The notes: a model not told the origin generated them from the letters alone. 43,325 nt of DNA from an uncultured Collinsella sp. (GCA_900546455.1 URCS01000012.1:1-43325); one strand, 5' to 3'; shown: positions 16,081 to 24,206, counted from the stretch's first letter. Translations and numbers: made by a program.

Positions 16081-17085
16081 ATGGCCGCTGTTAAAAAATC
16101 GGTATCCGTTAAGGATGTGGCGCGTCTCGCGGGCGTCTCGGAGCAGACGGTCTCGCGCACCGTGCACGATTCGCCCAGCGTGCGCCCCGAGACCAAGGAA
16201 CGCGTGCGTGCCGCCATGCGCGAGCTGGGGTATCGCCCAAACTTTGCCGGTCGATCGCTGCGCCGCGGTAAGTTTAAGACCGTCGGCGTCGCCATGTTCA
16301 ACATTACCGGCACCGGCAACCTCGACCGTATGGAGGGCTTTGCCGCCGCGGCCGACAAACACGGCTATGCCATCACCCTCACTAAAGTAGACGGGCATCC
16401 GTATACCCTCGAGAGCGCATCGTCACGCATGAGCGCACTGCCAGTGGACGGTATGGTTGTGATCATGAATCGCATGCCGGCGGACTTTGGCACCTTCGAG
16501 CCGCTACCTGGCATGCAGACGGTGCTCGTTACCATGCTGGAGCACCCGCTCTGTTCAACGGTCGATAACGACCAGTTCGATTGCTCGCGCCAGGTGGTCG
16601 AGTATTTGCTGGGGAGGGGGCACAAGACTGTGCACTTTATCTCATGCCCCGAGCGCTCGCTTTCGGGCATGCGGCGCGAGGAAGGCTGGCGCGAGACATT
16701 GCGCGCGCATGGCATTGAGCCCCCGCAGCTCGTGCGCGGCGACTGGACGGCACAGAGCGGGTATGCCGCAGGCCAGGCTCTGGCGGATGATCCGACCTGC
16801 ACGGCCATTTATGCCTCCAACGATGCCATGGCATATGGCTGTATCCGTGGGCTCGAGTCGCGCGGGAAGTGCGTGCCCCAGGACGTGAGCGTGGCGGGTG
16901 TTGACGATAGTCTGGGCGATATCGTGCCCGACCGTCGCCTGACCACGGTGCGCTTTGACAACAAGCGCGTCGGCATGTGGGCGGTCGACAAGATTGCCGG
17001 CGCCGATGGGGGTGCGTCTGGCGTGGAGCACATGCTGATCCCCGGTGTGCTCGTAGAGGGCGATACGGTGCGCGATTTGCGTTAG
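16081..17085 (+). CDS. LacI-family repressor of lacE3-lacG3
   Basis: This 334-residue LacI/GalR-family repressor has the HTH segment RLAGVSEQTVSRTVHD (recognition residues Glu-Gln) and a sugar-binding domain with VDGMVVIMNRMP, ASNDAMAYG and VSVAGVDD. It is divergent from lacE3, and the two operators ATGTTGACGTTGCCAT and ATGGCAACGTTAACAT lie between them. The ATG at 16081 is preceded by a modest AGAAAG. It is followed 214 bp later by lacF, which has its own LacR-like box, so I do not place the two in one operon. Confidence 0.88.
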   Translation: MAAVKKSVSVKDVARLAGVSEQTVSRTVHDSPSVRPETKERVRAAMRELGYRPNFAGRSLRRGKFKTVGVAMFNITGTGNLDRMEGFAAAADKHGYAITLTKVDGHPYTLESASSRMSALPVDGMVVIMNRMPADFGTFEPLPGMQTVLVTMLEHPLCSTVDNDQFDCSRQVVEYLLGRGHKTVHFISCPERSLSGMRREEGWRETLRAHGIEPPQLVRGDWTAQSGYAAGQALADDPTCTAIYASNDAMAYGCIRGLESRGKCVPQDVSVAGVDDSLGDIVPDRRLTTVRFDNKRVGMWAVDKIAGADGGASGVEHMLIPGVLVEGDTVRDLR

Positions 17086-17116
17086 GGTGCGGTCCTGTTT
17101 GGGTTGTCACTAACTG

Positions 17117-17132
17117 TGTTCGATATTGTTCA
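17117..17132. promoter_or_regulatory. Candidate LacR (DeoR) box before lacF
   Basis: TGTTCGATATTGTTCA is the clearest copy of the shared box. CCGTTCAC (17147) and CCGTTCAAAG (17168) follow, inverted copies of the GTGAACGG sequence seen in other promoters of the locus. Confidence 0.55.
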
Positions 17133-17299
17133 GATTGGTTTAAAAACCGTTCACGGGCGAAAAGTGACCGTTCAAAGCTTGAAATTGCGTTTTGCGCTGT
17201 TCTTTTTTGTTTGAATGTTAATGTTTCTGTCATACAGAACGCAGCGCGTATGCCCGGACGCGATGCTCTCCATTGGTTCACATGTGAAAGGAACGCAAT

Positions 17300-17638
17300 A
17301 TGGCAACCAAAGAAGAAATCTCGATGGTTGGATTCGAGATTGTCGCATACGCAGGTGACGCCCAGACCGATCTGCTTGCAGCGCTCGATGCTGCTCGCGA
17401 GGGCGATTTTGAGAAGGCCGAACAGCTGCACAAGGATGCCAGCGATGCACTTATCGGCGCCCACGACACGCAGACCAAGCTGCTTTCGCAGGAGGCCGGC
17501 GGTGGCGAGATGGAGATGACCTTCATCATGGCTCACGCTCAGGACACTCTCATGACCACTATGATCCTGGAGAAGCAGGCCCGCTTTACCATCGATGCCT
17601 ACAAGCGCATCGCCGAGCTCGAGGCCAAGCTCGCCTAA
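17300..17638 (+). CDS. lacF: PTS lactose/cellobiose EIIA (LacF), shared component
   Basis: This 112-residue protein is the phosphocarrier EIIA of the lactose/cellobiose PTS family. It accepts phosphate from HPr and passes it to the EIIB cysteine of LacE. The active histidine is H79 in MAHAQDTLM, equivalent to H78 of the lactococcal protein, with the nearby conserved aspartate D82. Length is normal, and helical heptads run through residues 85-112. The start follows GAAAGGAA. It is the only EIIA in the window and is transcribed alone, while three EIICB permeases lack a fused EIIA, so it is likely shared by all. A strong terminator follows at 17670. Confidence 0.93.
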   Translation: MATKEEISMVGFEIVAYAGDAQTDLLAALDAAREGDFEKAEQLHKDASDALIGAHDTQTKLLSQEAGGGEMEMTFIMAHAQDTLMTTMILEKQARFTIDAYKRIAELEAKLA

Positions 17639-17669
17639 CGAGCCCTCACAACCAAGTCCCCTTCCAAAA

Positions 17670-17699
17670 GCCCTGCCGCTACCCGCGGCAGGGCTTTTT
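17670..17699 (+). terminator. Terminator of lacF
   Basis: A perfect 10-bp stem, GCCCTGCCGC with GCGGCAGGGC, and a five-base loop are followed by TTTTT. It starts 32 bp after the lacF stop. Confidence 0.9.
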
Positions 17700-17715
17700 C
17701 TGTCCTCCTCCAAGT

Positions 17716-17776
17716 TGCGGTGAAATAGGGACTGAATAGGGGCCGACGGGCGCAAAACAATCCCTATTCCACCGCA
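17716..17776. repeat. 16-bp inverted repeat
   Basis: TGCGGTGAAATAGGGA (17716-17731) and TCCCTATTCCACCGCA (17761-17776) pair with a single mismatch around a 29-bp centre. It is not a terminator (no T-tract) and lies between the lacF terminator and the next gene. Confidence 0.6.
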
Positions 17777-17896
17777 GCTCATCCGGAGATAGTCATTGGG
17801 GACGGTCTTGGTGCGCTCTGCTCGTCTTCCCGTTCGTTTTTTGCTCGGTGGGTATACTTCCTTTCGCATTAAGCCCCGGACTGAGGAGGTATCCAA

Positions 17897-18910
17897 ATGC
17901 CGGATAACGGGTCAATACAAAAAAGAGACGCGCACGAGATGGCTCATGGGCGTCCTGTCCAGATAACCGAGCACACGACGGTAACCGAGCTGCAGCCCAG
18001 TCTGTCCGATGTCGTGTGCGCAAACAAAAAGCTGCAGATTGGCTTTATCGTTGCGCTCGTGGTACTGGCGCTGCTGTCGGGCTTTGTAGCTCGTCCGCAT
18101 TTCGCCGATACCAAGACTTGGGACTCCACCATCGAGGTCATCGACCAAAAGAAGGGTAACGTACTGGCGCTCACGACCTCGTGCGTGGCGCTGTCTGCGG
18201 GCATTACCGCGCTGCCGGGTGATACGGGAACGCCGGTTGCCGAGCAGCTCGCGCAGCTTTCAGGCAACCTTGGTATCGTGCTTGCCGTGCTCTACCTCGA
18301 GAAATACCTGCTAACCATTTTGTGGTCGGTTGGCTTGGGCATCTTAATCCCGTTTGCGTTGGTGCTCTTTGCGGTGTCGCTCGGCATTCACGGGCGCTGG
18401 AGCACGAGCGCTGTCCTGCGCCGTGTGGCGACACGCGTGCTGGTAGTTGCCGTGATCGGCATGGCGTTGGTGCCTGCAAGCGTTTGGGTGTCGCAGAAGG
18501 TCGATGAAACGTATCGCGTAAGTATTGAGCAAGCTGAGCAAAAGGCTGCGGACGCTGCGGACGCGGCCGACACCACGGACAAGTCAGCCGAGACCAGCTC
18601 AAAATCGAATAAGAAAAAATCCGAGGCCACAGAGTCCAAAAACGTGCTCGAGCAGTTGACTGATGGGGCCTCGAGCCTTGTTACGTCGGTGACCAGCGGT
18701 GCCAAGCAGATGACCGACGAGATCGTGCAGCAGGTGACCGACCTCATCGAAGGCGTCATCGTGATGATCGTGACTTCGTGCGTTATCCCGCTGCTGGTGC
18801 TCGTGGCGTTCCTGTGGCTGGGACACGTACTGCTAGGGATCGATATTTCCGGCCCGGCGAACTATTTGACGGGCCGCTTTCTGAGTGCTCCGTCCAAGCA
18901 CGCCAAATAG
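17897..18910 (+). CDS. Membrane protein of unknown function
   Basis: I do not recognise this 337-residue protein. A hydrophilic N terminus of about 45 residues is followed by a membrane segment (IGFIVALVVLALLSGFVA) and a short extracellular stretch. Further hydrophobic segments lie at about 90-108 and 125-165, and another at 175-195. A charged, Ala/Lys/Ser-rich region (about 205-250, with SSKSNKKKSEATESK) is probably coiled coil or disordered, and a last membrane segment lies near 285-315. The start is firm, with AGGAGGT eight bases before the ATG. It sits alone between the lacF and lacA units with its own terminator, so any link to sugar use is unproven. Confidence 0.75.
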   Translation: MPDNGSIQKRDAHEMAHGRPVQITEHTTVTELQPSLSDVVCANKKLQIGFIVALVVLALLSGFVARPHFADTKTWDSTIEVIDQKKGNVLALTTSCVALSAGITALPGDTGTPVAEQLAQLSGNLGIVLAVLYLEKYLLTILWSVGLGILIPFALVLFAVSLGIHGRWSTSAVLRRVATRVLVVAVIGMALVPASVWVSQKVDETYRVSIEQAEQKAADAADAADTTDKSAETSSKSNKKKSEATESKNVLEQLTDGASSLVTSVTSGAKQMTDEIVQQVTDLIEGVIVMIVTSCVIPLLVLVAFLWLGHVLLGIDISGPANYLTGRFLSAPSKHAK

Positions 18911-18962
18911 GGTGGGCAGTCCGAGTAGCTAAAACAGCTGTATATACCGGGGAATACCGCCG

Positions 18963-18997
18963 AAGGGCGGCCGAGACACGTTCTTGGCCGCTCTTTT
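18963..18997 (+). terminator. Terminator after the membrane-protein gene
   Basis: An AGGGCGGCC stem pairs with GGCCGCTCT (one G-U) and is followed by TTTTGTTTGTT. It lies about 55 bp after the stop. Confidence 0.7.
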
Positions 18998-19055
18998 GTT
19001 TGTTGAACACGTGGTCGCTACGTCCGCGCCCGGCTCAAACGGTCAGCAATCATCC

Positions 19056-19085
19056 GTGAACGATATTTGTTCAAAAAAGAACAAA
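19056..19085. promoter_or_regulatory. LacR-like operator region before lacA
   Basis: GTGAACGATATTTGTTC resembles the shared box and runs into a palindrome, TTTGTTC-AAAAAA-GAACAAA (19066-19085). A second TGTTC...GAACA pair spans about 19113-19142. This 325-bp gap before lacA holds nothing else I can name beyond the terminator at 18963. Confidence 0.6.
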
Positions 19086-19235
19086 GATAAACAAATAGTT
19101 GTTGCAGTTACTGTTCGAATGTGTTCAAATAAACATGAACAGTGAAGAACCGCACATTCAGATGCCCGGACCTGAACGCGATTCAACACTTCCAAACAGA
19201 AACTACGCACCTGCGTATCTCTCAAGGAGGATGTC

Positions 19236-19664
19236 ATGAGGGTTGTAATCGCTTCCGATGCCGACGGTATGTCGATGAAGGAGTCCATCAAGGAGATGCT
19301 CATCGCCGACGGTCACGAGGTCGTCGACTATTCCGAGACCCCTGCCGCGGACTTTGTCGATTCCGCGACCGCCGTTGCCAAGGACCTGCTGGAGCACAAG
19401 GATTCCCAGGGCTTCGCATTCGATAAGTACGGCGTCGGCTCCTATATGGCCGCCGTCAGGATCAAGGGCATGGTCGTCGCCAACATTTCCGACGAGCGTT
19501 CCGCCTACATGACCCGCGAGCACAACGGCTCGCGCATGGTCACCATGGGCCCGGGCGTTGTTGGCACCGAGGTCGCCAAGAAGATCGCCCGCGAGTTCCT
19601 GCGCGCCCAGTACGCCGGCGGCCGTCACCAGATCCGTGTCGACATGCTCAACAAGATGGCCTAA
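19236..19664 (+). CDS. lacA: Galactose-6-phosphate isomerase subunit LacA
   Basis: This 142-residue RpiB-family protein forms, with LacB, the isomerase converting galactose-6-phosphate to tagatose-6-phosphate in the cytoplasm. Visible family features are the N-terminal SDADG, the DYSET segment and GFAFDKYGVGSYMAA, where RpiB enzymes carry a catalytic cysteine that LacA subunits lack. The length equals that of lactococcal LacA. The ATG follows AAGGAGG. First gene of a lacA-lacB-lacX-lacC cluster, 63 bp before lacB. Regulation is likely through the LacR-like sites at 19056-19142. Confidence 0.92.
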   Translation: MRVVIASDADGMSMKESIKEMLIADGHEVVDYSETPAADFVDSATAVAKDLLEHKDSQGFAFDKYGVGSYMAAVRIKGMVVANISDERSAYMTREHNGSRMVTMGPGVVGTEVAKKIAREFLRAQYAGGRHQIRVDMLNKMA

Positions 19665-19727
19665 CGAGAGCCACCGAGAACTCGAACTTCTATCTCAACT
19701 TGTGAATTCAGACGAAAGGACGTTCTG

Positions 19728-20252
19728 ATGAAGAAGACCATCGCAATCGGTTGCGACCATATCGTTACGGACGAGAAGATCTATCTGGCCGACCGCCTGG
19801 AGCAGGCTGGCTACAAGGTGCTCGACTGCGGCACCTACAGCCACACCCGTACGCACTATCCCATCTACGGTAAGGCCGTGGGCGAGGCTGTTGCCAGCGG
19901 CAAGGCCGACTTTGGCGTGGCCCTCTGCGGCACCGGCATTGGCATCACCAACGCCGTCAACAAGGTTCCCGGCGCCCGCTGCGCCCTGGTTCGCGACATG
20001 ACCTCTGCCCTGTATGCCCGTCGCGAACTCAACGCCAACATCGTGGGCTTTGGCGGCAAGATCACCGGTGAGTTCCTGATGGCCGACATCATGCTTGCCT
20101 TCCTGGAGGAGCCCTACGAGAAGACCCCCGAGCACGATGCCCTGATCGCCAAGATCGATGCCTGCAACAAGGCCGACGCCGAGGCTCAGGCTGACCCGCG
20201 CTTCTTTGACGAGTTCCTCGAGAAGTGGGACCGCGGCGAGTACCACGACTAG
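19728..20252 (+). CDS. lacB: Galactose-6-phosphate isomerase subunit LacB
   Basis: This 174-residue RpiB-family subunit carries the catalytic machinery of the LacAB isomerase. It has GCDHIVT near the N terminus, the substrate-contacting SHTRTHYP segment and the cysteine-containing GVALCGTGIGI loop, which LacA lacks. Length matches known LacB (about 171). AAAGGA precedes the ATG. It is followed by a large stem-loop element (20257-20410) and then lacX, so downstream genes may be expressed at a lower level or from an additional promoter. Confidence 0.93.
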   Translation: MKKTIAIGCDHIVTDEKIYLADRLEQAGYKVLDCGTYSHTRTHYPIYGKAVGEAVASGKADFGVALCGTGIGITNAVNKVPGARCALVRDMTSALYARRELNANIVGFGGKITGEFLMADIMLAFLEEPYEKTPEHDALIAKIDACNKADAEAQADPRFFDEFLEKWDRGEYHD

Positions 20253-20256
20253 TGAG

Positions 20257-20410
20257 GTTACGCGGTTTTGCCAAACCGCGTAACGAGTCGACGCTGCGCG
20301 GCGCTCAGGCACCCCATCTCGCCGCTCAAACCGTCGCTCGCGTACATGAAGTACGCGTCGCTCCTCTTTCGCGGCGACCTGTGGCACCTGAGCGCCGCTC
20401 GCTGACGTTG
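20257..20410 (+). other. Structured stem-loop element A after lacB
   Basis: A 28-base hairpin (GTTACGCGGTTTTG / CCAAACCGCGTAAC, 20257-20284) is followed by CGACGCTGCGCGG and a long nested stem. GCGGCGCTCAGG (20298-20309) pairs with CCTGAGCGCCGC (20387-20398), and inside lie TCGCCGC/GCGGCGA and CGCGTAC/GTACGCG stems. The same architecture with different but complementary stems recurs after lacC (22502-22650). About 220 bp between it and lacX hold no other feature I recognise. Confidence 0.7.
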
Positions 20411-20629
20411 AGGGTGCCTGTGGGGTTGCCCCTGTTGTTGCGAAGCCATCTGGCGGGCGAGCTGCTCCGATAACACTTTTGCTTGCTGAGCTTGGGTGCT
20501 TCGTTTTTGGCGGTACCTGGTATTCTGCAGCTTTTCAATTGACGGCTCGCGTTTCTGTGAGGGGGCGCGGGCCGGTTTTCTATCAGCCCTATTGACTTGG
20601 CGGGCTGTCGTAAGAAAGGGAAGGCTCCT

Positions 20630-21511
20630 ATGGAGTTTGTTCTTGATAACGGTTCTATCCGCGTAGCACTGAGCACGGCGGGCGGGTCGTTCACTTCTAT
20701 TGCGGCCAACGGCCGTGAGTACCTGTGGCAGGGTGATCCTTCGGTCTGGTCGGGCCAGGCACCCATTTGCTTCCCGATCTGCGGCGGCCTTCGTGACGGT
20801 CGCGCGATGACTATGGGTGGTCGCGAGGTCAAGCTCGCCCGCCATGGTTTTGCCCGCAAGCAGGAGTGGAAGCTCGAGAAGCAGAGTGACAACATGGTTG
20901 CGCTGAGCCTAAGCTCTGCCGACCATGCCGAGTTGCTCGAGCAGTACCCGTATCCGTTTAAGATCGTTGCTCGTTACACGATCGATTCGGAAAAGGTGGC
21001 CGTGTCGTACGAGGTGACCAATGAGGGCATCGAGGATATGCCATTCTTTGTGGGTGGTCACCCCGGCTTTAAGTGCCCGCTCGACGAGGGCGAGTCCTAC
21101 GACGACTACGAGCTCCGTTTTGAGCAGCGCGAGGCCGCCGAGCTCTGCGCTGCCGTTCCCTCAACGGGCCTGATTGATGTTGAGCATCGTAGCAAGAACC
21201 CCATGGTCGACCAGAACCTGCCGCTGACCCACGAACTCTTCGACTTCGCGGAGACCATCTTTGACGTGCTCGAGAGCCGCGTGGTTACGCTGACCAAGAA
21301 AACCGAGGACAAGGGCGTGCGCCTGACGTTCCCCGATATGCCGTACCTGATTGTGTGGAGCAAGCCCGAGGGCGACTTTGTTGCCGTGGAACCGTGGGGT
21401 GGCCTGTCCACCTGCTCCGACGAGGACGATATTCTGGAGCACAAGCGTGGCTGCCTGGTTGCCAAGCCGGGGGAGACCGTCACCCGTGGCTTTGAGATCG
21501 AGATTCTTTAA
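20630..21511 (+). CDS. lacX: Aldose 1-epimerase family protein (LacX-like)
   Basis: This 293-residue protein belongs to the aldose-1-epimerase/LacX family, cytoplasmic beta-sandwich enzymes that interconvert sugar anomers. The opening LDNGSIRVALSTAGG, the FPICGGLRDG and HGFAR segments and GGHPGFKCPL with its conserved histidine are visible. A lacX gene of similar length ends the lactococcal lactose operon. Here it lies between lacB and lacC, supporting a role in the anomeric balance of galactose or its phosphate, though the substrate is unproven. I start it at the ATG at 20630 after GAAAGGGAAGG; the frame is open to 20597 but that stretch contains the ribosome binding site. Confidence 0.85.
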   Translation: MEFVLDNGSIRVALSTAGGSFTSIAANGREYLWQGDPSVWSGQAPICFPICGGLRDGRAMTMGGREVKLARHGFARKQEWKLEKQSDNMVALSLSSADHAELLEQYPYPFKIVARYTIDSEKVAVSYEVTNEGIEDMPFFVGGHPGFKCPLDEGESYDDYELRFEQREAAELCAAVPSTGLIDVEHRSKNPMVDQNLPLTHELFDFAETIFDVLESRVVTLTKKTEDKGVRLTFPDMPYLIVWSKPEGDFVAVEPWGGLSTCSDEDDILEHKRGCLVAKPGETVTRGFEIEIL

Positions 21512-21564
21512 CGAGCTATCGTATGTTTGGGGCGGGTCATGCTGCCCCGGAACAGGAGTTCAAC

Positions 21565-22500
21565 ATGATTCTGACCGTTACCATGAACCCGTCGATTGAT
21601 ACGCGCTATCAGCTCGACAAGCTGATCATCGACGACGTGAACCGTGTGACGCCCGAAAAGACCGCTGGCGGCAAGGGCCTCAACGTGAGCCGTGTGCTGC
21701 TGCAGTTGGGCGACGATGTGCTCGCGACCGGTCTGCTCGGCGGCCACATGGGTGCCTATATGGCCGAGCTCATGGATGCCGATGGCGTCAAGAACGACTT
21801 TGTGCCCATCGCCGGTGAGACGCGCATTTGCCTGAATATTCTGCACGAGGGTAATCAGACCGAGCTTTTGGAGAGCGGCCCGCAGATCGCCCCGGCCGAG
21901 CTCGAGGCCTTTACGGCCAAGTTTGCCGAGCTTCCAGCGAAGGCGGACGTTGTGACGCTTTCGGGCTCGCTGCCGCGTGGTGTCGATGCCGGCTACTATG
22001 CCGAGCTCGTCAAGATCGCCGAGGAGGCGGGCGCCAAGGTGCTGCTCGATACCTCGGGTGCATCGCTGGAGGCCGCGCTGGAGTCCGACGCTAAGCCTGA
22101 GCTCGTAAAGCCCAACCTGACCGAGATTAACGGCCTGCTGGGTACGTCCTTTACGACCGATGATGTCGATGCCCTGCGCGAGGCGCTTGCCGCCGATGAC
22201 CGTTTTGCCGGTATTCCCTGGGTTGTCGTTTCGATGGGCGCTGCCGGTTCGGTGGGCTTCCATGAGGGTCGTGCGTTCCGCGCCAAGACGCCCGCGATTG
22301 CGGCAGTGAACGCGACGGGTTCCGGCGACTCGACCATCGCCGGCTTTGCGCATGCGATTGCTGCTGGTGCCGACGACGTCACGGTGCTCAAGACCGCCAA
22401 TACCTGCGGCAAGCTCAACGCCATGGATCCCAAGACCGGCCACCTGGTCATGGACCGCTGGGACGAGGTCTACAACAGCGTTGAAGTAACGGAGCTCTAG
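21565..22500 (+). CDS. lacC: Tagatose-6-phosphate kinase LacC
   Basis: This 311-residue member of the PfkB family phosphorylates tagatose-6-phosphate to tagatose-1,6-bisphosphate. The N terminus reads MILTVTMNPSID, followed by the substrate-binding GGKGLNVSR. The C-terminal PfkB signature is NATGSGDSTIAGF, with the catalytic aspartate in GSGD. LacC and 1-phosphofructokinase are close relatives; the lacAB context decides in favour of LacC. The ATG at 21565 follows CAGGAG, 53 bp after lacX. A second structured element follows the stop at once. Confidence 0.9.
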   Translation: MILTVTMNPSIDTRYQLDKLIIDDVNRVTPEKTAGGKGLNVSRVLLQLGDDVLATGLLGGHMGAYMAELMDADGVKNDFVPIAGETRICLNILHEGNQTELLESGPQIAPAELEAFTAKFAELPAKADVVTLSGSLPRGVDAGYYAELVKIAEEAGAKVLLDTSGASLEAALESDAKPELVKPNLTEINGLLGTSFTTDDVDALREALAADDRFAGIPWVVVSMGAAGSVGFHEGRAFRAKTPAIAAVNATGSGDSTIAGFAHAIAAGADDVTVLKTANTCGKLNAMDPKTGHLVMDRWDEVYNSVEVTEL

Positions 22501-22501
22501 A

Positions 22502-22650
22502 GTTACGGCGTTTTACCAAACGCCGTAACCGGCCGACGCTGCGCGGGCCGCATTTGGACAATCTGACGTTCAACTTCAAGGGCGCGACCAGAAGGTCAGC
22601 GCCCTTTCGTTTCACGTCACCTTGTCTCAAATGCGGCCCGCTCGCTGTCG
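22502..22650 (+). other. Structured stem-loop element B after lacC
   Basis: Hairpin GTTACGGCGTTTTA / CCAAACGCCGTAAC (22502-22529) is followed by CGACGCTGCGCGG. GCGGGCCGCATTTG (22543-22556) then pairs perfectly with CAAATGCGGCCCGC (22628-22641), and inside is an AAGGGCGC/GCGCCCTT stem. The plan equals element A with different paired sequences. It may also act as the end of the lac transcript, although no T-tract is present. Confidence 0.7.
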
Positions 22651-22695
22651 TGGCCAAAACATCGGCGTTGCCTTGCTTCGGGAATGCGGTAGATA

Positions 22696-22734
22696 GGGAC
22701 GTTCCTTTTTTGCCGGCAGTTTGGGACACTCCTT
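22696..22734. repeat. 39-bp direct repeat, left copy
   Basis: The sequence starting GGGACGTTCCTT and containing TGCCGGCAGTTTGG is repeated at 24207-24245 with three differences in 39 positions. The two copies bracket the DUF4143 ATPase gene in the same orientation. Confidence 0.7.
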
Positions 22735-22757
22735 ACGGGACACCCCCTCCACAGCGC

Positions 22758-24059
22758 CTATGCCAGCTTGTCGATTTGCCCAATCTCCCAGAGCGGAATA
22801 TTGACGAGCGTGCCTTCGTCTCTATATGCCGCTAACGATGTTCTCACGCAGCGCTCGAGCTTGAACTTCTCGCAGGCAATCCTCAGGCTCTTTGCTTTGA
22901 GATTCTCTGCCGCCTTGACCTCGAGCGGAAGCACGGTCCCCGCATGGTCGACGGCAAAGTCAGTCTCTGCATTGCCGGAGGAGGATGACCAATACGCGGG
23001 AGTATTGCCTTGGAGCAAAAGCTCCTGTGCGACGTATTGCTCGGTCAGCGAGCCTTTGAACTCCGTAAAAACAGCGGGCCCGTTCAGAACAATGGCTGGC
23101 GTGAGGCCGGAGAGTGCTCCGAGGATGCCGGTGTCGATGCAGAACAGCTTGAAGCCCGAGAGATCCTCGTAGCTTGTGAGCGGTGCTCTTAGGGCGGAAA
23201 CACGTGGTACCTTATGAACGATTCCATAGTCCATGAGCCACTGGAGGCTTTCCTCAAAATCGCGTGCGCGCGCCCCGGGACGAAGCGCGCCGTAGACGAA
23301 CTTCTTGTTTTCCTTTGCGAGCTGGCCGGGAAGGGATTTCCAAACCAGCCTCATGCGCTCGACGATGCGGGCTGGCGCATGCTTGCCAAAATCGGATTCA
23401 TAAGCTTCGATGATTTGCTGCTGAAGCCTGCGGGCCTCGATGAAATCGTGGGAGGCGGCGAAAGCGGAGACAACTTCTGGCATGCCACCGACAACGAGGT
23501 ATTCCTTGAGCAGGCGCTCGAGCTTTTCGGAAACATTCGCCAGCAGGTCCATGTCTGCGGCAAGGATGGCATCTGCGAGCGGATCGCCATCGACGGCACG
23601 AACGAACTCGACAAACCCCATGGGGCGCATGGTAAGCTGGTCGATCTTGCCGACGGGGAACGACTCGTTTTCGCGTCGGAGCGCGAGCCCCATATAGGAG
23701 CCGGCTGCCATGATATGGTATTCCGGCGCCAGCTCGTTGAAGTATTTGAGCGAGGTGATGCCACGCGGTGCCTCTTGGATTTCGTCGAAGATGATGAGCG
23801 TGTCTGTCGGCGTTATGGTCTGGCCGCGCAGGAGCTCTATCTGGGAGATGATGCGTTTGGGGTCAAGGCTTCCGTCGAACAGCGAGCGTGCGTCCGGTTC
23901 GAGCATAAAGTCAAAGCGGATGACGTTTTGATACTGCTGGCCTGCGAATTCGTTAAGAAGCCAGGTTTTTCCCGTCTGGCGGGCCCCCTTAAGCAGGAGG
24001 GGCTTGCGGTTTGCCCTAGATTTCCAAGCGATGAGTTCGTCCATTAGCTGTCGCTGCAT
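22758..24059 (-). CDS. AAA-type ATPase with DUF4143 domain
   Basis: This 433-residue protein is a member of the large prokaryotic AAA_14/DUF4143 family. The Walker A motif GARQTGKTW lies near residue 25, Walker B (LIIFDEIQEA) near 95, and a conserved AAGSYMGLAL sensor region follows. The C-terminal part (about 230-420) is the DUF4143 region with a nuclease-like core, AETDFAVDHAG...PLEVKAAE (D-(x)n-ExK spacing). The family's function is not established; it is common in gut genomes and often strain-variable. The start follows AGGAGG. It faces against the lac genes and is bracketed by 39-bp direct repeats, so it looks like an insertion unrelated to galactose use. Confidence 0.85.
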   Translation of the reverse strand: MQRQLMDELIAWKSRANRKPLLLKGARQTGKTWLLNEFAGQQYQNVIRFDFMLEPDARSLFDGSLDPKRIISQIELLRGQTITPTDTLIIFDEIQEAPRGITSLKYFNELAPEYHIMAAGSYMGLALRRENESFPVGKIDQLTMRPMGFVEFVRAVDGDPLADAILAADMDLLANVSEKLERLLKEYLVVGGMPEVVSAFAASHDFIEARRLQQQIIEAYESDFGKHAPARIVERMRLVWKSLPGQLAKENKKFVYGALRPGARARDFEESLQWLMDYGIVHKVPRVSALRAPLTSYEDLSGFKLFCIDTGILGALSGLTPAIVLNGPAVFTEFKGSLTEQYVAQELLLQGNTPAYWSSSSGNAETDFAVDHAGTVLPLEVKAAENLKAKSLRIACEKFKLERCVRTSLAAYRDEGTLVNIPLWEIGQIDKLA

Positions 24060-24105
24060 ACTGCCTCCTAACGATCATGGTTAGTATAAGACCGTTTCGG
24101 TCTTT

Positions 24106-24186
24106 CCATCGAAAAATGTGGGAGTAAACCACGTTTTTCCATCGAATAATGTGTGAGGCAACCACGTTTTTCCATCGAATAATGTG
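24106..24186. repeat. 33-bp tandem repeat before the DUF4143 gene
   Basis: CCATCGAATAATGTG-type units start at 24106, 24139 and 24172 with a constant 33-bp period, and ACCACGTTTTT precedes the second and third. They are 47 bp or more upstream of the ATPase start, where regulator-binding sites would be expected. Confidence 0.65.
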
Positions 24187-24206
24187 GGGGTTTAGGTCGG
24201 CACCTG

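Noticed and set aside
17086..17299. Riboswitch or attenuator before lacF
   Set aside because: No stem plus T-tract arrangement was found; the region is explained better by operator-like boxes.
20285..20629. Protein-coding gene in the lacB-lacX gap
   Set aside because: Open frames here are low-complexity and overlap the nested stem-loop; no ribosome binding site or homology is apparent.
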